DNA of 64,000 nucleotides. Origin: Phoronis australis. Lineage: Eukaryota > Phoronida > Phoronidae. The stretch is taken from the NCBI GenBank assembly GCA_002633005.1, contig NMRA01000394.1, forward strand, positions 122,001 through 186,000, written 5' to 3'. The translations under genes were made by a program, and so were the position numbers. Positions 1 through 12,700 of this stretch are shown in pieces. Within the stretch, counting starts at the first letter, position 1. The number at the start of each line of letters is the position of its first letter. Below the pieces are notes generated by a model. It did no database searches, was not told the origin of the DNA, and saw only the letters and a list, made by a program, of their open reading frames with translations.

Positions 1-533
1 ACGTGAAGGCAACTGAAAACAAATGATATCACTGTACAGCCTCGCACGCCGGCTAATATGAACACAGGTCCTGTTCAAAAGGCCTTAGACGTGTCAATTG
101 GCACAATATTGACATCTTCAAAAACGAATTCATCTTAAAATACCTTAAGCGTCAGTGTTAATTGTTGAAGAGGACAAGGCCGGCTTGCTAAAACTTCAAA
201 ATATGCGAAACCCAACCTGGTATACAATTCAGAATCACCCATCTGTTGACTCCCATACAATTTAGTCTACCTGACAGATGCGCCGCAGAAGAAGAGGTCC
301 AGCTGTACATATTTAATGATACCCACAACCTCATTCAGTTGATATGGATTCTGAATCATTCACCACAGACAACCTCTTTCTCTAGCATCGACCTTCATTT
401 ACCAACGGCGTATTGTATGTTAAACCGTCGTCAAAATTCGCACAGAAGCTTGCTTATGTTTTACATAGAGCTCCATAACAGTTACGGTTGCAGGGAAAGC
501 ACGTATTTAGTGTAAACAGGTTTTTCAAGTTAC
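1..533. other. Intron sequence at the left edge, no exon recognised
   Basis: This should be the intron after the TM2 exon of nAChR gene A. I looked on the minus strand for a phase-1 TM3 exon (pattern GK.F.....I..S...) and found none. The open frame at 246-515 on the plus strand has no recognisable content. Confidence 0.6.
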
Positions 534-799
534 CAATCAAAGGAACAGCAGAGGAACTTCGAGGCATCGTCTCCGCCACAAGCAGCAGGAACACCGTCAA
601 TGAGAGCATGCAGGTGACTAGCATTGATACTTTCTCTCCTGAGTCTGGTGGTAGGAGAAACCCCATGGCGGTAGTAACGATGATTATAACACACGGCAGC
701 AGTAAGTTGAATACGTAAAACATCGGTCGTCTGCGCAGGACAATCGAGAAGGTCAGTGTTGCGTATGGCTCAGGGCAACAACTATAGAGTATCTCATTT
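534..799 (-). CDS. nAChR gene A exon 6: loop C vicinal cysteines, TM1 and TM2
   Basis: The exon is bounded by TTTTGTAG and TTGATTG|GTAACT (266 bp, phase 2 in, 1 out). It encodes the loop C pair in [10 protein letters not shown]1 ([20 protein letters not shown]), the PPDSGEK linker, TM2 ([20 protein letters not shown]) and the TM2-TM3 loop ending VPLIG. The following TM3 exon is off the window. Confidence 0.96.
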
Positions 800-3700
800 C
801 TACAAAACAAAGCAAATGTATCATTATTTCACTTTGAAAATTTTGGTGTCATCATCTCTTGTTTACCTATATGTACCTACAGTTGATAGGTAAACGTTAT
901 GCTTGTGTTCGAACCTAACACGTTCTTCGTTTGATTGTCTTAAAAATAGCACCCATCATGTGCCTTCTATCTAAATTATAGTGACGTTTTATTCGGACAA
1001 GGCTCAAATTGGCGCTGTGACAGTCATTTGAAAACACCCGTTTATAGTGTAGAATAATCCTAGACGGATGTTATTGAGTCATTTGGGATTTTCTGACGAC
1101 TGTTTTCTTGTCGACTGGCCCCCGTAATTGTACAGAAATATAATTCTTTATGAGTTTCGTCACGGATGTTTGATGATGATCGTTATGATGCCGTCAACAG
1201 TGTTGGTGGAGGCAACGTCTTCTTTGCAAATATTGTGGTTGGTGTTGGCAAAATTATCGGCGTTGTGGTCAGTGCCATCGGTGATGTCGTGGTCTTTGAG
1301 AGCGTCATATGTATCGGCATTGGTGCTATGGCCGTTGACGGGTAAGATTTTGCTGTTTTCGTCATCAAACTCTATTACTCTGTCATTTTCGCCAAGTGTT
1401 GCTCTATCAGAGCGCACTGACAAGTACATGGTTAGTTGCGGACATCGTGCGTAGAATACCACGCTGCATTTGTTGGGATAGGAGTACAGTCTAATTTAAC
1501 TTATTTTTAGGTTGATTCGTGTATATTAACGTTGCCCCTTACCTCTTTACAGGCTTGCCACGAACGGACCACTCTCCATTATTTTTGAAAGAGCTAATGT
1601 CCACCGACGCCGACCGATTTTGGATGTCTAACTGGAGTCCATGCTGCGTCCATGAACCCATTGTAAGGTGGCAGATTTGATGGTCGTAGGGGAATTCGTC
1701 AATGTTCAGATTACAAGCGCTAGTGAAGGGTACAGGCGCTAACCACGCTATGGATCCGTCAGGATACACCGATACGCTGAAGCCAAGCATTGGTGTCATT
1801 CCAATTTGTCCAACGCTGAAACAAATGTGATAAAAGGCATCGCAATATTTCGAAAACACTATCACACGAATCTGTAGTACGAAACAACAAAATAGCAATA
1901 TTTTCCGTGCTGAATCGGTTGGTTCAAAACGCAGAGTTGTGGTTCTACACATACAGCTAGCTAAGTGTTTTTAACTCAACGTCAAGATACTTTTACCAAC
2001 TTTTTGTCTATTTTCTAATGGTGCACCCAAAGGGTACTCATGCACGTGCAGGCCTGTACAAGATAGTCACTACTTACAGACCACGAATTATTGAGCCTCA
2101 ACAATGTGCACAGACTAGGACAATTTGTGATTTGCACAACTGCAGGGTTTCGACAGTTTGTGCTGTTCCGACATATTAATGCCTAACAACGAGACATTCT
2201 CCATCATGAGATTAAGAGGTCACGTTGCCCAAAGAACAACACAGCTACTCTCTCATGTTGCTGTCGAAACAAAGTACCCTGTGACAAAACAGCTAATTAT
2301 TTAAAACGGCTTATTCTTACTAAAATGACCTGATTTTGGGCTTCAAAAGTGGAACCCCCTATAATAATATACATGTACGTGTGTGGCCAAAGAGCTCGGC
2401 CTTTATGTTAGTATAGAAAGCCCAGTCAGAAGACTACCGAAGAGCGAGGCTTGCTGTATTAATACAGGCAGCCACGCGTTTAAGACTCCCGACATTAACT
2501 AATATAGAATGATCCCGCAATCATACTCTGCATTTGTCTACTTTCGCTACGTTGAAGAGCTTCGGCCTTGCAGCATGACTGGAGCTACGAATTATGTACA
2601 TAAACAAAAACTAATTTAAGTAAAAAGCTGTACAGACCCCCAGCAGTGATTTAAAGGCACTTACTGATTTGTGGCTAATGTCTGCTGGGAGACTATTCAA
2701 CATGATAGAACACAATGTCATTTTCTTGGCTTTTGGCACACTGAGGTGTAGTCGGCACGTAAATTCATGACCAATGTCTTCGAAAACATAGAACACTTTT
2801 CGCTACCACACGATTTGCAACAAACTTTATTAAAAACCATAAAAACAAGTTTGTGAATCATATAAACTTCAAGTATTTTATAATAACTAAAGGTTCGACG
2901 CCTACAGTAGTTATTCACATTTTAAATGAACTTACTCATTAAAAAGAGTGATGTCAGGTACCCACACCTTCTCGGGTGATATACTTAATGACGTAACTCC
3001 GTCAAACCGGGCAGGGTCCCAACGTAAGTATTCGTCCGTCCAATACTGAAACACTCAAATTTTGGTAATGGTCAAGTATCTTAAGCTAAAGTTTCAAGTG
3101 ACAAATCTCCATTTATCCTCATTTGGCACTATCACCCAACGACGGCCGTGTCCGCCTGTAGTTTCATCGTAGTGTCTCATATGTGATATAAAAATAATAT
3201 TCGCTGAAGTTGTTGAACAGCTGATATCGCCGACACGGATGTGGTATATCTAAACTCACGCAAAGCGTTACTGGCACATATCCAATCAGAAGAATTGGAA
3301 AAATATTTCCAAACATTTGAAGGTGAACGGTGGTTACAAATCATTACACTGTTTAGAATATGATCTAGTCGTAATTAATATTCTAAAACATATGAGATCA
3401 CACCAGGTTCAGTACGCGTTTTATTTATAACTTTGTTTAAAGACATTCTAGTCATTTAAGATGGCAAGGAACGCAAAAATCTAAATTGTATCATATAAAG
3501 CCGTGCTCTGCCACTGAAAGGGAGGGCAAACTGCTCGCCGGGTATTTTTATACGGTTTACTCTTAAAGATTTTGAATTTCTGTTGATGTCAAACCACTTT
3601 TCATTTAGTTTCAAATATCAAAAAACACCTGTCAGCTGCTGGTCACCTCGTCGATTTTTCTCCAATACGGCAAAGCACGCATCCTTATTTGTTATTGCAA

Positions 3701-6700
3701 GAAATAGACGTAGTACATTTCCCTTTTATGGTAAAAGTCGCATTTGATTTTTGGTGTAAACGAAACAACGGTGATTTCAGGCAGCAGCCATTAGTGTTTG
3801 CAACAATTGATGTAAGTTCTAACTGTTTAAAAATAATTACAGATAGCGTACACATGCAGTATTCAAAAATATTCCAAAATGTCCTTGGAAAATGTTTGCT
3901 GGCTAATTATTTGCGCGCATACGCGCATGTGTATTATTAGGGGCGGAGAACATGAAAACTGGGTTGGGATGAAATTGGTCATAATTTATTAGTAAGGTTT
4001 GTGTGTAAATACTGGTGAATCTAGCGTCTAAAAATTCCTGCAACATGCAAAGTAAACAACTCTCACGTTAGTATGAATAAGAGGTAGATTCACCACGATC
4101 TCTTTAGAGGGTACTTTATGAGTTCGCGTTCCAGGTCTATTTAAAATCCGAAAACTAATGTCATAGTTCAAATCTTCTTCGGTGCACTCACTTCTAAATT
4201 GATGTCAAGTCTACTGGCGATCCATTGGTTGGTATTTCGTAGAACATGATGGCTTGGTTGCTATGAGACCCACATCGGAACTTAACCTTGGCAATAATTA
4301 TTGTTAAGTGGCTAGAACCAAGTTTCACATTGGGACAAATCAAATGCAAATGGAACATTTTCTTCCGAAGAAAGCAATCACATATTCACGGAGACCTAAC
4401 TTTATAGTTTGAAACAAGATCAGGGTAGTGTTTAAGTTATCCTGTGTAAAGGTAACATGATTAAACAAAAACATAATTACGAGAACAGCAAAAACGAACT
4501 CTGAAATGTTAACTGAAGTGCCTACAGCTGTAGTATTGTTTGGCTTTCTGTAGATTTCCATAGTTTCTGTCATGGAGACCAGGAGCTCGTTCAAAGAAAC
4601 TGACTTAACTTCATTTTTGACATAAGATTTGCCTTAACTTCATAACTTTGAAACTTCCACATCCGTCGAGATAGTAAAAATTAAGACAAAACTTATATAG
4701 AAAACTTAAGTCAAACTTAAGATCTCTTTCTTGAAACGTTCTTGAAACAAATTTTATCTTTGAAAAACTTTTATCTTAAAATTTATTTATACTTAAGATT
4801 TGTCTTAGCTAAGCCAGTTTTGTTGGAGCCGGCCCCAGGCAAAAATGAAGATGAAGTGCCATTTTTTATTTGTATAGATAACGGTACCTTATTGTCCATT
4901 GAAGTGAATGGCACTTCCAACAAATAAATGTGCGTGGTGACCACGCAGTATTTACATGTATCGTATACCTACCAGCCTCATCCACACCATAGATTTTAAT
5001 ATTTGATTCTTCTCATCCTACAAAACCAAAACATTCGAACATAGTCATAATTGGTTTGCTCTATTTGCATTATAACAAACTAAAACCTATTGTTAAGGAG
5101 TCCAAACCAAGATTCATTACCTAATATGAATAACGCACTTTCGATTGAAGGACAGTCCGTCTGATAGGCAAGATGGTCTCAAACCCAAACAATGACGAGA
5201 ATTAGGGAAGGACGGGGACTGTGAAATTAGCGCCATTGTTTCACTTACATGTCATTGAAACGTGCAGTTAAAATTACCAATAGGGTGGTTTAGCATCGAC
5301 CTTGCAAACCGCATTTACGCTAGTGTCTGCTTTACATTGCTTTAAACAAGGAGCGTTTTACCCTTGTCAGCTTAACAGACTTCTAAAAAATGACGTTTCT
5401 GACTTTCAAATCTAGCACTGAATTAATCGATCGTTACAAAGTGGGTGGCTTAAGTTTCTATTACATTAAACCGATCTTAGCTGATTTAAGTATTGGTGGA
5501 GTATGGCTTAGGCTCACTAATAGGCGTGGAGGTAGGAAACACAGAATGTCGGCTTAAGGGTTGCCTCGTATGCTAACACAGTGGCGGATCTAGGATATCA
5601 CAAGGGGTTTGGGCCAACATTTTGTCTGTAAATATTTGCTCAAAGTACGATTGTAGATGCGCCTAACACCGAATGGGGGGAGGTCGGGAGGGGGGTTTCC
5701 CCCTGCCCAGGATTTTTGATTGTTTTTTCTTCTAAAAAACAAGCGTTTCCCTTGATTCCCGAAGTATTATCCAAGAAAAAAAGGCAAAAAACGAAGACGG
5801 TGTCAGCCAGGAAAAACTGCAGGTACCACAGAGTCGAACTCACTACCAAGCAGACATAGCGCGCGTACTTTACCACTCCACCACCACGATTTAACTCCTA
5901 ATTTGATACCAAGAGACCTACTTCTTTATGGTCCACAGCGTTCGTAACAAATTTGTTGTATTTAAAATTGTCTTCAAATGCCCAAAAGACCAAATCCGTT
6001 TTTTTGTGTTGACAAAGAGAGAATTGTGAGTTTCTGGGTGATTCACTAAGGCTTCGATTAAAATTCACATCTTACCAGCAGCTTCTTTTTTTTTCACCAT
6101 CACTCAGATTCCATTTTCTTTAAAAAATGAAGTAATTTTCTCCATTGCACAGTGGAGCAGACGACGGAAACGGAGTCGTAGTGCCCAGCGCCACTACCTG
6201 TCGCCTGAGATATCGCGGGAGAGCCCATACTTATCCGTAGTCCCGTTACGATTGCGCGTGTTCCCAATTTGACTCNTACTTTACCACTCCACCACCACGA
6301 TTTAACTCCTAATTTGATACCAAGAGACCTACTTCTTTATGGTCCACAGCGTTCGTAACAAATTTGTTGTATTTAAAATTGTCTTCAAATGCCCAAAAGA
6401 CCAAATCCATTTTTTTGTGTTGACAAAGAGAGAATTGTGCTGTTTTATTTGTTGTGGCAGCCCCCTAAATCCGCCTATGTAACAGTGGTAGTTGACATAT
6501 CCTCTCGATTTTTTCTCTGTTACACGTTTGATTGCGTTCCTTTAATGGACTCCCTGCCGTATTGCTTTGTCGGTAACAAGAAGGTTTTACCCTCATGTAT
6601 CCAAATTATTGGGAGCCACGTTCCCTGCCAGTCTTCCCCTTCATACGTATGCATACCTTTTTAATGAGGAAGGGTTGCCCCCGACTTCTTCTATGGGGAG

Positions 6701-9700
6701 AGGGATACTCAGTCCCGTTGTCCCAATACCCCTCGTTACGCCTATATGGGATTCCTAACGATCTGTTTGCAAATAGTAGGGTGGAATTAGTTAACGCAGA
6801 ATTCTCATGTTGCTCCGCAACGCGAATTACAACGCAGGAAAAGGTCCGTTCTTTCCTTCATCTCACATTACCTTCCTTTCAAAGTGTCGTTCGTCATTCG
6901 CATTTTCCGATATTTCCATCTCATTCGAAAGTCCATTCTTCCCATTTCTAGCCCGTCCTTCTTATAGCTGAAGTCCTTCCCAATATCAATTTGAACTTCA
7001 AATTTGAAGAAAAGGTATGCAAACGTACGGTAGTACTAACAATTTTTCGTGTTCTTGCATCATCATCATTTTTGGTCCTACTCGAATGACAAAACCTCAA
7101 AATGTATCGTGCTGAAGAGATTTTCGACCTGATGAATGCAGAAATAGTATTAGTTGACGACCCACGACTTCTGCAATTCATCTTTGCAAGACATGCTGGA
7201 GTTATGGGTGCAGTTATCCACTGACACCAAATAGATAGAAACAAAAAATGCAACAAGACGCGCAAGCCATTTAATAGATACCGAACTAGGAAGAAATCTT
7301 TTAGCGTTTCCGACTGTAACTTCTAAATAGACAACATTCATGAAAAGTATATTACTGTTTTTAATTATGTGAAGCTTTAGGGATCAGAAAGGAAATAGCA
7401 AGCTCATTTCCAATTCGGCGACTTTGTTAATATTTCATGATATTTTTGTCACGGTATGGCAATACCAATTGAAAAAGAGACCCATGTCCGAAAAATGAGT
7501 GTGATTTAGTATAACTTTAACTGACTTTTAGGGCCAAATTCCGACTCTATACTTATGAACTAGAAGAGCAATCGGGTTGAGTTTGCCTGGCAATGAATGA
7601 CTTACCATATCTATGATCTGGTGTATGGCCATACCCACTTCCACCGTTACAGGCTTTGAATAATTGACTACAGGTCTAACTTCTGGATCGTATGTTGCTG
7701 TTAAATTTCGAATCAAATTGTACTCCCCGCTCGAACAAAGGCTTACTGAAAATGGATTCATGTCAACATTATTATGAGTTTTAGTCAGTGCGGCACAGTT
7801 CACGTAGTATCAAAGGAAGTTTTCACTTGTTAAGAAGAATTGGGATCTTGATAAACCGATACGGCCACTGAATTATGACGCACATTTGGACCCTCATATA
7901 GCAATAGAAATGCAATAGCGTTGTCAAAAATCCACAGGTCTTGGATTTTTCCCCATTTAAGTAACCACCAAGTCATTTTGCACAGGAGGCTTTTGCAGAA
8001 AATACAGATCTGTATTAATCAGCGTACGCAGACAACGGTTGCACCCATTGGGTGCACCTGATGAGTAGCTAACGATTGCGATTCGCCAGGTTTATCGCCA
8101 GGTAATAACTTTCAAAGTCCTTAGTAATTTCCAGCGCTAGGTAAATATTATTGTCATTGTTTTCAAATTTTGAATTTCAATTTCTTGGACTGAGTCCAAA
8201 ATGTGACATCATATAAAACCATGCTCAATTGTTCAGATATAATGCTTTCTAGCGCTTCCTGTAGGTAGAACACAAAATTTAAAATACTAGGTTACGGTAG
8301 TCGTTTCTCACCCAACACATTGCGCTTTGAAGACAGCAAGAAAAACGCCACGGTATGTCTTATTGGCTAGAATGGTTTGAGGCTATTAATATGGTGGTTA
8401 TACATGTACGGTGTCAAAATTTCAGATAGAAACTGCAAATAATTGAAGTAAACTGTCTTCTATTTTTGTAGTTGAAATAATTTGTTCTTATTTTGTGACA
8501 ACCTACAGGGTATTTGACGTTTTGCAAACAATTATGGTGAATTTTAATGGAAACATCAATTTGTCGTTCTGCAATTTAAAAAGGATTTTCTAGTGTCCAC
8601 ACAATAATAAATTAAACCTTTTAACCATTCAAAGACATATGTTTATACGAGGGCATTATTTCTGCTGCCATTTTGATACAGAATGACAATACTTACTAAT
8701 GCAGTTTCTATTTCAAACCGATTTCTAATTGGTGCATAACATGATCTGAAATTGCGAATTGTGAGCGTGTTATCGTTGTCACGAAAATTTGCTTTCTGTT
8801 GTATACATGTAAGGTTAAATAGACCTGGAACGCGATCAGCATCTAATTTCTAATATTGAAAGTGCTTCCCTGCCACTGAAATTGAATTGAACCTGCTCAT
8901 CAAGTATTTTAAGGTTTTATTTCTGTTGAAAGCAATGCATTTTCTTTTGTTTCAAATTTAAAAAATAAAACGATCAGAACGTCTACTTAATTGGAATGGC
9001 AAGATAAAGATGTAGTACATTTCCCTTATATGGAAATGTGACCTTTGACATCAAGGGGCTTCAAGCAACTGACTGAGCGTATGCGAGCATTCATCATAAT
9101 TGGGAGGGAGATTAGAAACTACGTGGTAACCACATTTTTTTTCATTCACGCCTATTTCGAAAATCGTGAATGTTGTGATTTTTTCTGGAAATTAGCTCAC
9201 AAGGGAAATTGAATTACTCTGTATTAGACGTTGCGATATAGTGCTTTCGTCAGGAATTATTTAAAAGATATTTTGACAATCTTTCGCGTTCCATGCCTCT
9301 TTAAGATAATTTTTAGTAAAAAGTTTGTTTTTTCAACCTTTATCTACTGAAGAAATTACATATTCGTCGATTCCCAGCACTCTCCCACAAAAGCTTGAAT
9401 CTGCCAGACGAGAAAATTCCACTCTGCCCAGGAACGACGTTTCAAATTTTGGTAGGTCTTTGATTTGATTTGTTCGTGTTCTTTTTTTCTGTTTTTTTTT
9501 TTTTTTTTGCTTTTAAACTTGCCAAATCGACTCTCACAATTGCAAAAAACTCTGGGAAAAGCCAACCGAGCTCAGGGACCGACTCGTTGATCTTGCACTT
9601 TAACGTTTGTAGTATATTCATTTCGAATGGACCTTGTTTAGACTGGGTCGAAGGGGTTGTGGGGGGTCGAGGGGGTTTTAGAACAATCCCACTGTAACCC

Positions 9701-10545
9701 TTTCCTACATTCTTGATAAACAGTATCAAATTCATTCATTTGAGGCCCCACATGTACCTGCCTTTTCAGAATCTGTGTTTTCAAAGATTTGAATATTATG
9801 TAGCGATTTACAGAACTAAAAATGATTTGTAATTCTTAGGTTCAGAGCCAAGTAGACAACATAACATAACACGAAAATAAACTAGTTTTCAGTCATGTCA
9901 TTAAATTCTAAACTAAGGCAACACTACCTCGGATGAATGATGGTTGAACTTAAACGTAGTTTTGCAAATTCATCTGACCCAGCAATGAAATAGTCGCTTT
10001 GACTTATTAAACAAATTTGATGGCATTAAGTTAAGAATGTACATGTACGACGCTTAAGACGCAAGAGGGCACTTAGCAGCTTAACTGGTAATAATCTCAA
10101 AATACAACTGTTTATAACTAATGTTTTTCAGAAATCGTCAGAAAGCACTTACACGAATATAACTTTATGCATGCATGCTATCAAAATGAGTGCGTACAAA
10201 TACTTACAAAAAAGATATTCTACCATTACAAAATGCAAGGAGTGGAAAAAAGATGTTCAGAAGTGCATCTTAACATTTTTCTCAACCGTGATCATGTGGA
10301 TCAAAACGCAAATATAGTATCATTGTATCTCAGACTTCTGACAGTAAAGGTATACTAGAGCTACCTTTCAGAACAACTGGACGTCAAATAAAATCCATGC
10401 AGTGTTCTCTGTAAAAATCACAACAAACGGTAGTACAATGAAAAAAAACAAATGAAATGATACATACAGAATTCTGTTAGTGTATCCAAGATGACACATT
10501 ACCTGGTATAAAAGGTAAAATGACCAACAGAACTTGTGTCGTCAT
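534..10545 (-). CDS. Nicotinic acetylcholine receptor alpha-type subunit, 5' part (six exons; truncated by window edge)
   Basis: This is a Cys-loop ligand-gated cation channel subunit acting at the plasma membrane as part of a pentamer gated by acetylcholine. Six exons join in perfect phase: 10503-10545, 7606-7745, 4973-5017, 2936-3045, 1543-1815 and 534-799 (about 292 codons). In order they encode a signal peptide, the first helix and beta strands of the ligand-binding domain, the WxPD motif (VWVPD), a Cys-loop with exactly 13 residues between cysteines (containing FPYDHQ), the vicinal cysteine pair of loop C (YSCCPEPY), TM1, the GEK linker of cation channels, and TM2. The vicinal pair marks an alpha-type (principal) subunit. 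The 45-bp and 110-bp exons are classic nAChR exon sizes. The last exon ends in phase 1 after VPLIG. No TM3 exon is visible between 1 and 533, so the gene continues past the left edge. Family assignment is certain; orthology within the family is not. Confidence 0.93.
1543..1815 (-). CDS. nAChR gene A exon 5: loop B and Cys-loop
   Basis: The exon is bounded by TTTGTTTCAG and AAAGAG|GTAAGG (273 bp, phase 2 in, 2 out). It encodes the [13 protein letters not shown] strand, the Cys-loop [22 protein letters not shown] around loop B, and an NRS glycosylation site. It ends at [12 protein letters not shown]. Confidence 0.95.
2936..3045 (-). CDS. nAChR gene A exon 4: the 110-bp exon with the WxPD motif
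   Basis: The exon runs from TTTCAG|TATTGG to AATGA|GTAAGT (phase 0 in, 2 out). It encodes [11 protein letters not shown], then [16 protein letters not shown]. The WTDE..L.W and W.PD patterns form core strands and loop A of the acetylcholine-binding domain. The 110-bp length is typical of the family. Confidence 0.95.
3450..4170. repeat. Diverged dispersed repeat inside nAChR intron
   Basis: Short blocks recur at about 8200-9300. Examples are ctgccactgaaa followed by a bbtcg-like stretch, then tttctgttga, gtagtacatttccctt and gcgttcca.g.ctctttaa. Order is conserved but spacing and identity are low, so this is an old interspersed element or segmental duplication. The family is not identified. 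Confidence 0.45.
4600..4840. mobile_element. MITE-like element rich in cttaag, ending ggccccagg
   Basis: The stretch contains several self-complementary actta-agtt words (cttaaga, aagatttgtcttag) and ends in ccggccccaggc. A second copy of the same style lies at 28500-28636, also ending gggccccaggc. This looks like a small non-autonomous DNA element in an intron of nAChR gene A. Confidence 0.5.
4973..5017 (-). CDS. nAChR gene A exon 3: the 45-bp micro-exon
   Basis: TTTTGTAG precedes exactly 15 codons, [15 protein letters not shown], followed by GTAGGT. The size and the DE.NQ....W pattern match the conserved 45-bp exon of nAChR genes. It is too short to be found as an open frame and was located from the expected phase and motif. 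Confidence 0.92.
5822..5888 (-). repeat. tRNA-derived SINE head
   Basis: On the minus strand the sequence reads GTGGTGGAGTGGTAAAGTAC (box A like), then 25 bases, then GTGAGTTCGACTC (box B like). The arms do not fold into a full cloverleaf, so this is a SINE or decayed tRNA rather than a working tRNA gene. A similar head is found at 24351-24425. Confidence 0.55.
5866..6028. repeat. 163-bp sequence repeated across the n gap at 6276 (copy 1)
   Basis: This stretch is nearly identical to 6277-6439, including tactttaccactccacc at the start and agagagaattgtg at the end, with one visible substitution. Because copy 2 begins at the n, unmerged contig ends are the likely explanation. Confidence 0.75.
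6277..6439. repeat. 163-bp sequence repeated across the n gap at 6276 (copy 2)
   Basis: This is a near-identical second copy of 5866-6028 beginning directly after the n. The two diverge after gaattgtg, where copy 2 goes on to the right end of the transposon and copy 1 runs into unrelated sequence. Confidence 0.75.
7606..7745 (-). CDS. nAChR gene A exon 2: N-terminal helix and first strand of the ligand-binding domain
   Basis: The exon opens after TTTTCAG and ends ATATG|GTAAGTC (phase 1 in, 0 out, 140 bp). It encodes the family pattern [14 protein letters not shown] followed by [18 protein letters not shown] and NYS are potential N-glycosylation sites. Confidence 0.9.
8740..9690. repeat. Dispersed duplication, copy 1 (partner 10990-11590)
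   Basis: Blocks shared in the same order include gcgaattgtgagcgtg, gttgtcacg, tttgctttctgttg, gaagaaattacat, aaaagcttgaa, ggaacgac, taggtctttgat, aaacttgcc, aattgcaaaaaa and gactcgtt. The copies are diverged and carry indels, including a long poly-T at about 9490. No coding content is recognised. Confidence 0.65.
10503..10545 (-). CDS. nAChR gene A exon 1: start codon and signal peptide
   Basis: ATG at 10545 opens [14 protein letters not shown], a short hydrophobic signal sequence. The donor CCAG|GTAATG leaves phase 1, which fits the next exon. The start is chosen because it is the only one giving a signal peptide in the right phase. The 5'UTR is not delimited. Confidence 0.75.
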
Positions 10546-10989
10546 GTCAGCTTCTCTTGTCCACCCTAGCTTTTTATTTCAAGTCTTGAACCTGGAAGAA
10601 ACAAGTCATTGTTTTCAGTAGTATTCAGTTCAATCGATTTCTAAAGTGAAACAACAAAAAGCAGCGATAGAGGCAAGAAGACTAAATTTACCAATTTAAA
10701 GATATTAATGTTTCGAACGTTAATTGGATTGGTTTGGATAGCATAGTTCATTTTCACGTTTGGGGAAAACCAACAAATCGAATTTGGTGGCAGTCGATTA
10801 TTGTTTAAAAGATATATTATCAATGTTTTGTAGTTAAGTTCATCATAAAGACGGACTCCAGGGAATCCACTAATTACTATGGTGAGCTGAAACAAAATCT
10901 TCAATCTTTAACGGATTGCTCCAAAACCAGTCGATTCCACGACCCCCATTACCCACAACCCGTTGGACCCACCACTTGGTGGCAACATG

Positions 10990-11590
10990 ACCTGAAATAG
11001 AACGTGATCTGAAATAGCGAATTGTGAGCGTGCTACCGTTGTCACGGAAACAGTTTCACGAGTGGCTAACAATGTTCCTGTACATGTACTTAGGGGGAGA
11101 GTACGTTAACGTGAATGGACATAATTTCACATTTTTATCATTTGCTTTCTGTTGAATTCCCATTTACAACCATGTGACCTTTAGAGACTTTTTAGTTAAC
11201 AGTTTGTTTATTACTGCATTTACTGAAGAAATTACATATCCGTCGGTACCTCACCCTCACCCAAAAAGCTTGAACCTGCCATACACTGAAGAGCAGAGGA
11301 GACGATTACAGTTTGCCGGGAACGACATTTTTAATGTTGGTACATGTAGGTCTTTGATATGATTTGGTCGCGTTGTTTTTCTGTTTTTGGCTTTCAAACT
11401 TGCCGAATGGACTCCCTTAATTGCAAAAAAACAGGAAAAAGCGAGCCTAGCTCACGGCTCGACTCGTTTGTTTTGCAAGTCGCCGCCTCTATGTTCAGAT
11501 CGAGTCGAGCTTGTGTGGGGGTCGTGGTTCGAGGGCGTCGTGGGTCGAGGGCCGGTCGTTTGGTGTTGGGTTCGAGGGGGTCAATGCGGT
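10990..11590. repeat. Dispersed duplication, copy 2 (partner 8740-9690)
   Basis: This is the partner of 8740-9690, with the same block order over about 600 bp. It lies just upstream of nAChR gene A exon 1, so part of it could overlap the promoter or 5'UTR region. Confidence 0.65.
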
Positions 11591-12654
11591 TTTAGAACAC
11601 TCCAGGATTAACGGCCATGTACGCACAGGCAACGGTTGGAGACAACGTGTCCGTGTTTAAGAACCAATTTGATGCCCATTGATCAGTGTAGAAAAGTGTT
11701 TCTCAAAACTCGGACGAGTTATATCCGACCATTACCGTGAACACATCTACATGTATACAGTGTGTATATACTATTATGGGCCGAACTGGGTTCTTGTAGA
11801 GTTATCATTAATATCAACCCACGACCTCAGCGGCATGCTGTCGGCATTTTCCGATGGTAAGCCGCAGGACGAATATTCGCAAACTGGCATATTTTTGCTT
11901 TTTCAGTGTCCCAAATATAAGACCAGGAGTAGATTCGAAAAAGGCTTATAATGTTATTGATTGGCAAAAGCTATGAATCAGTTTATCCATGCAAAATAAC
12001 AGTTTTTACACCTCTCCCTAAGCATGGTGATCTCCGGTGATAAACGGACTCTGCAATTCCTAATTACTGTCAGCTCGAGATTGATCAAAATACTATATGA
12101 CATTATAAAAAAGGTTTGTGATAATCGAGACGTACCTGTCACGAAGCTAAGAGTATTTCAAATTATCGTCGTTTTTCAAGAGGGTTTTGCTCTTAAAATA
12201 CTAGTAAAAATTTTTCTCCGATGACAAGTAACTCGATTTCATATTGTTTGTTTAGCCAAAACAGTCATTGGATGTTTTAGCTTTGGCCAATTGGGACAGA
12301 GAATGCATTACTGAATATACGCATCCAGTGTTGCAATACGTTGGCGTTCTTCAATATCAATTAAGGTAGAATAAACAAGCTAATTCACAGGTGTTCTGCA
12401 TCCAAGTGCACGGGATAGTACTATTTTTTTCAACTTATAGTTTCGAATGAATATCGACCGTATTGTCAAAGGTTACTACAAAGCCTAGCCAAATTTGCAA
12501 TTTTGGAGCAGATTTAAAATGCCGATGATTTGAGTATCAATCTAGCCTGGCGCAAGTATTCATTATTTTAGTTAGCGCTCGATCCAAGTAAAAAATGAAA
12601 GTACTCGGAGGAGCGACACTTGGCGAAAATAACTGAAAAGACCTCAATGTAGAC

Positions 12655-12700
12655 GATGGTGACGACGATGATGATGATGATGATGATGATGGTAGTGGGG
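12655..12700. repeat. GAT-type trinucleotide microsatellite
   Basis: This is an imperfect run of gac/gat triplets around gatgatgatgatgatgat. It gives a false isoleucine-rich frame on the minus strand. Confidence 0.9.

Larger units (their letters stand above)
5581..6480. mobile_element. Degenerate transposon with GGCGGATC/TTAGG ends
   Basis: The left end reads gtggcggatctagg and the right end reads ccccctaaatccgcctatg, which are inverse complements apart from a few bases. Flanks aacacagtgg and aacagtgg may be a target duplication. No intact frame lies inside. The interior includes a tRNA-like SINE at 5822-5888 and an assembly gap at 6276, so the true length is unknown. Confidence 0.55.

Noticed and set aside
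1160-1462. Open frames of about 100 codons on both strands
   Set aside because: The stretch is a degenerate gttgg/gtgtt-type low-complexity repeat in an intron of nAChR gene A. Open frames on both strands are a by-product of that.
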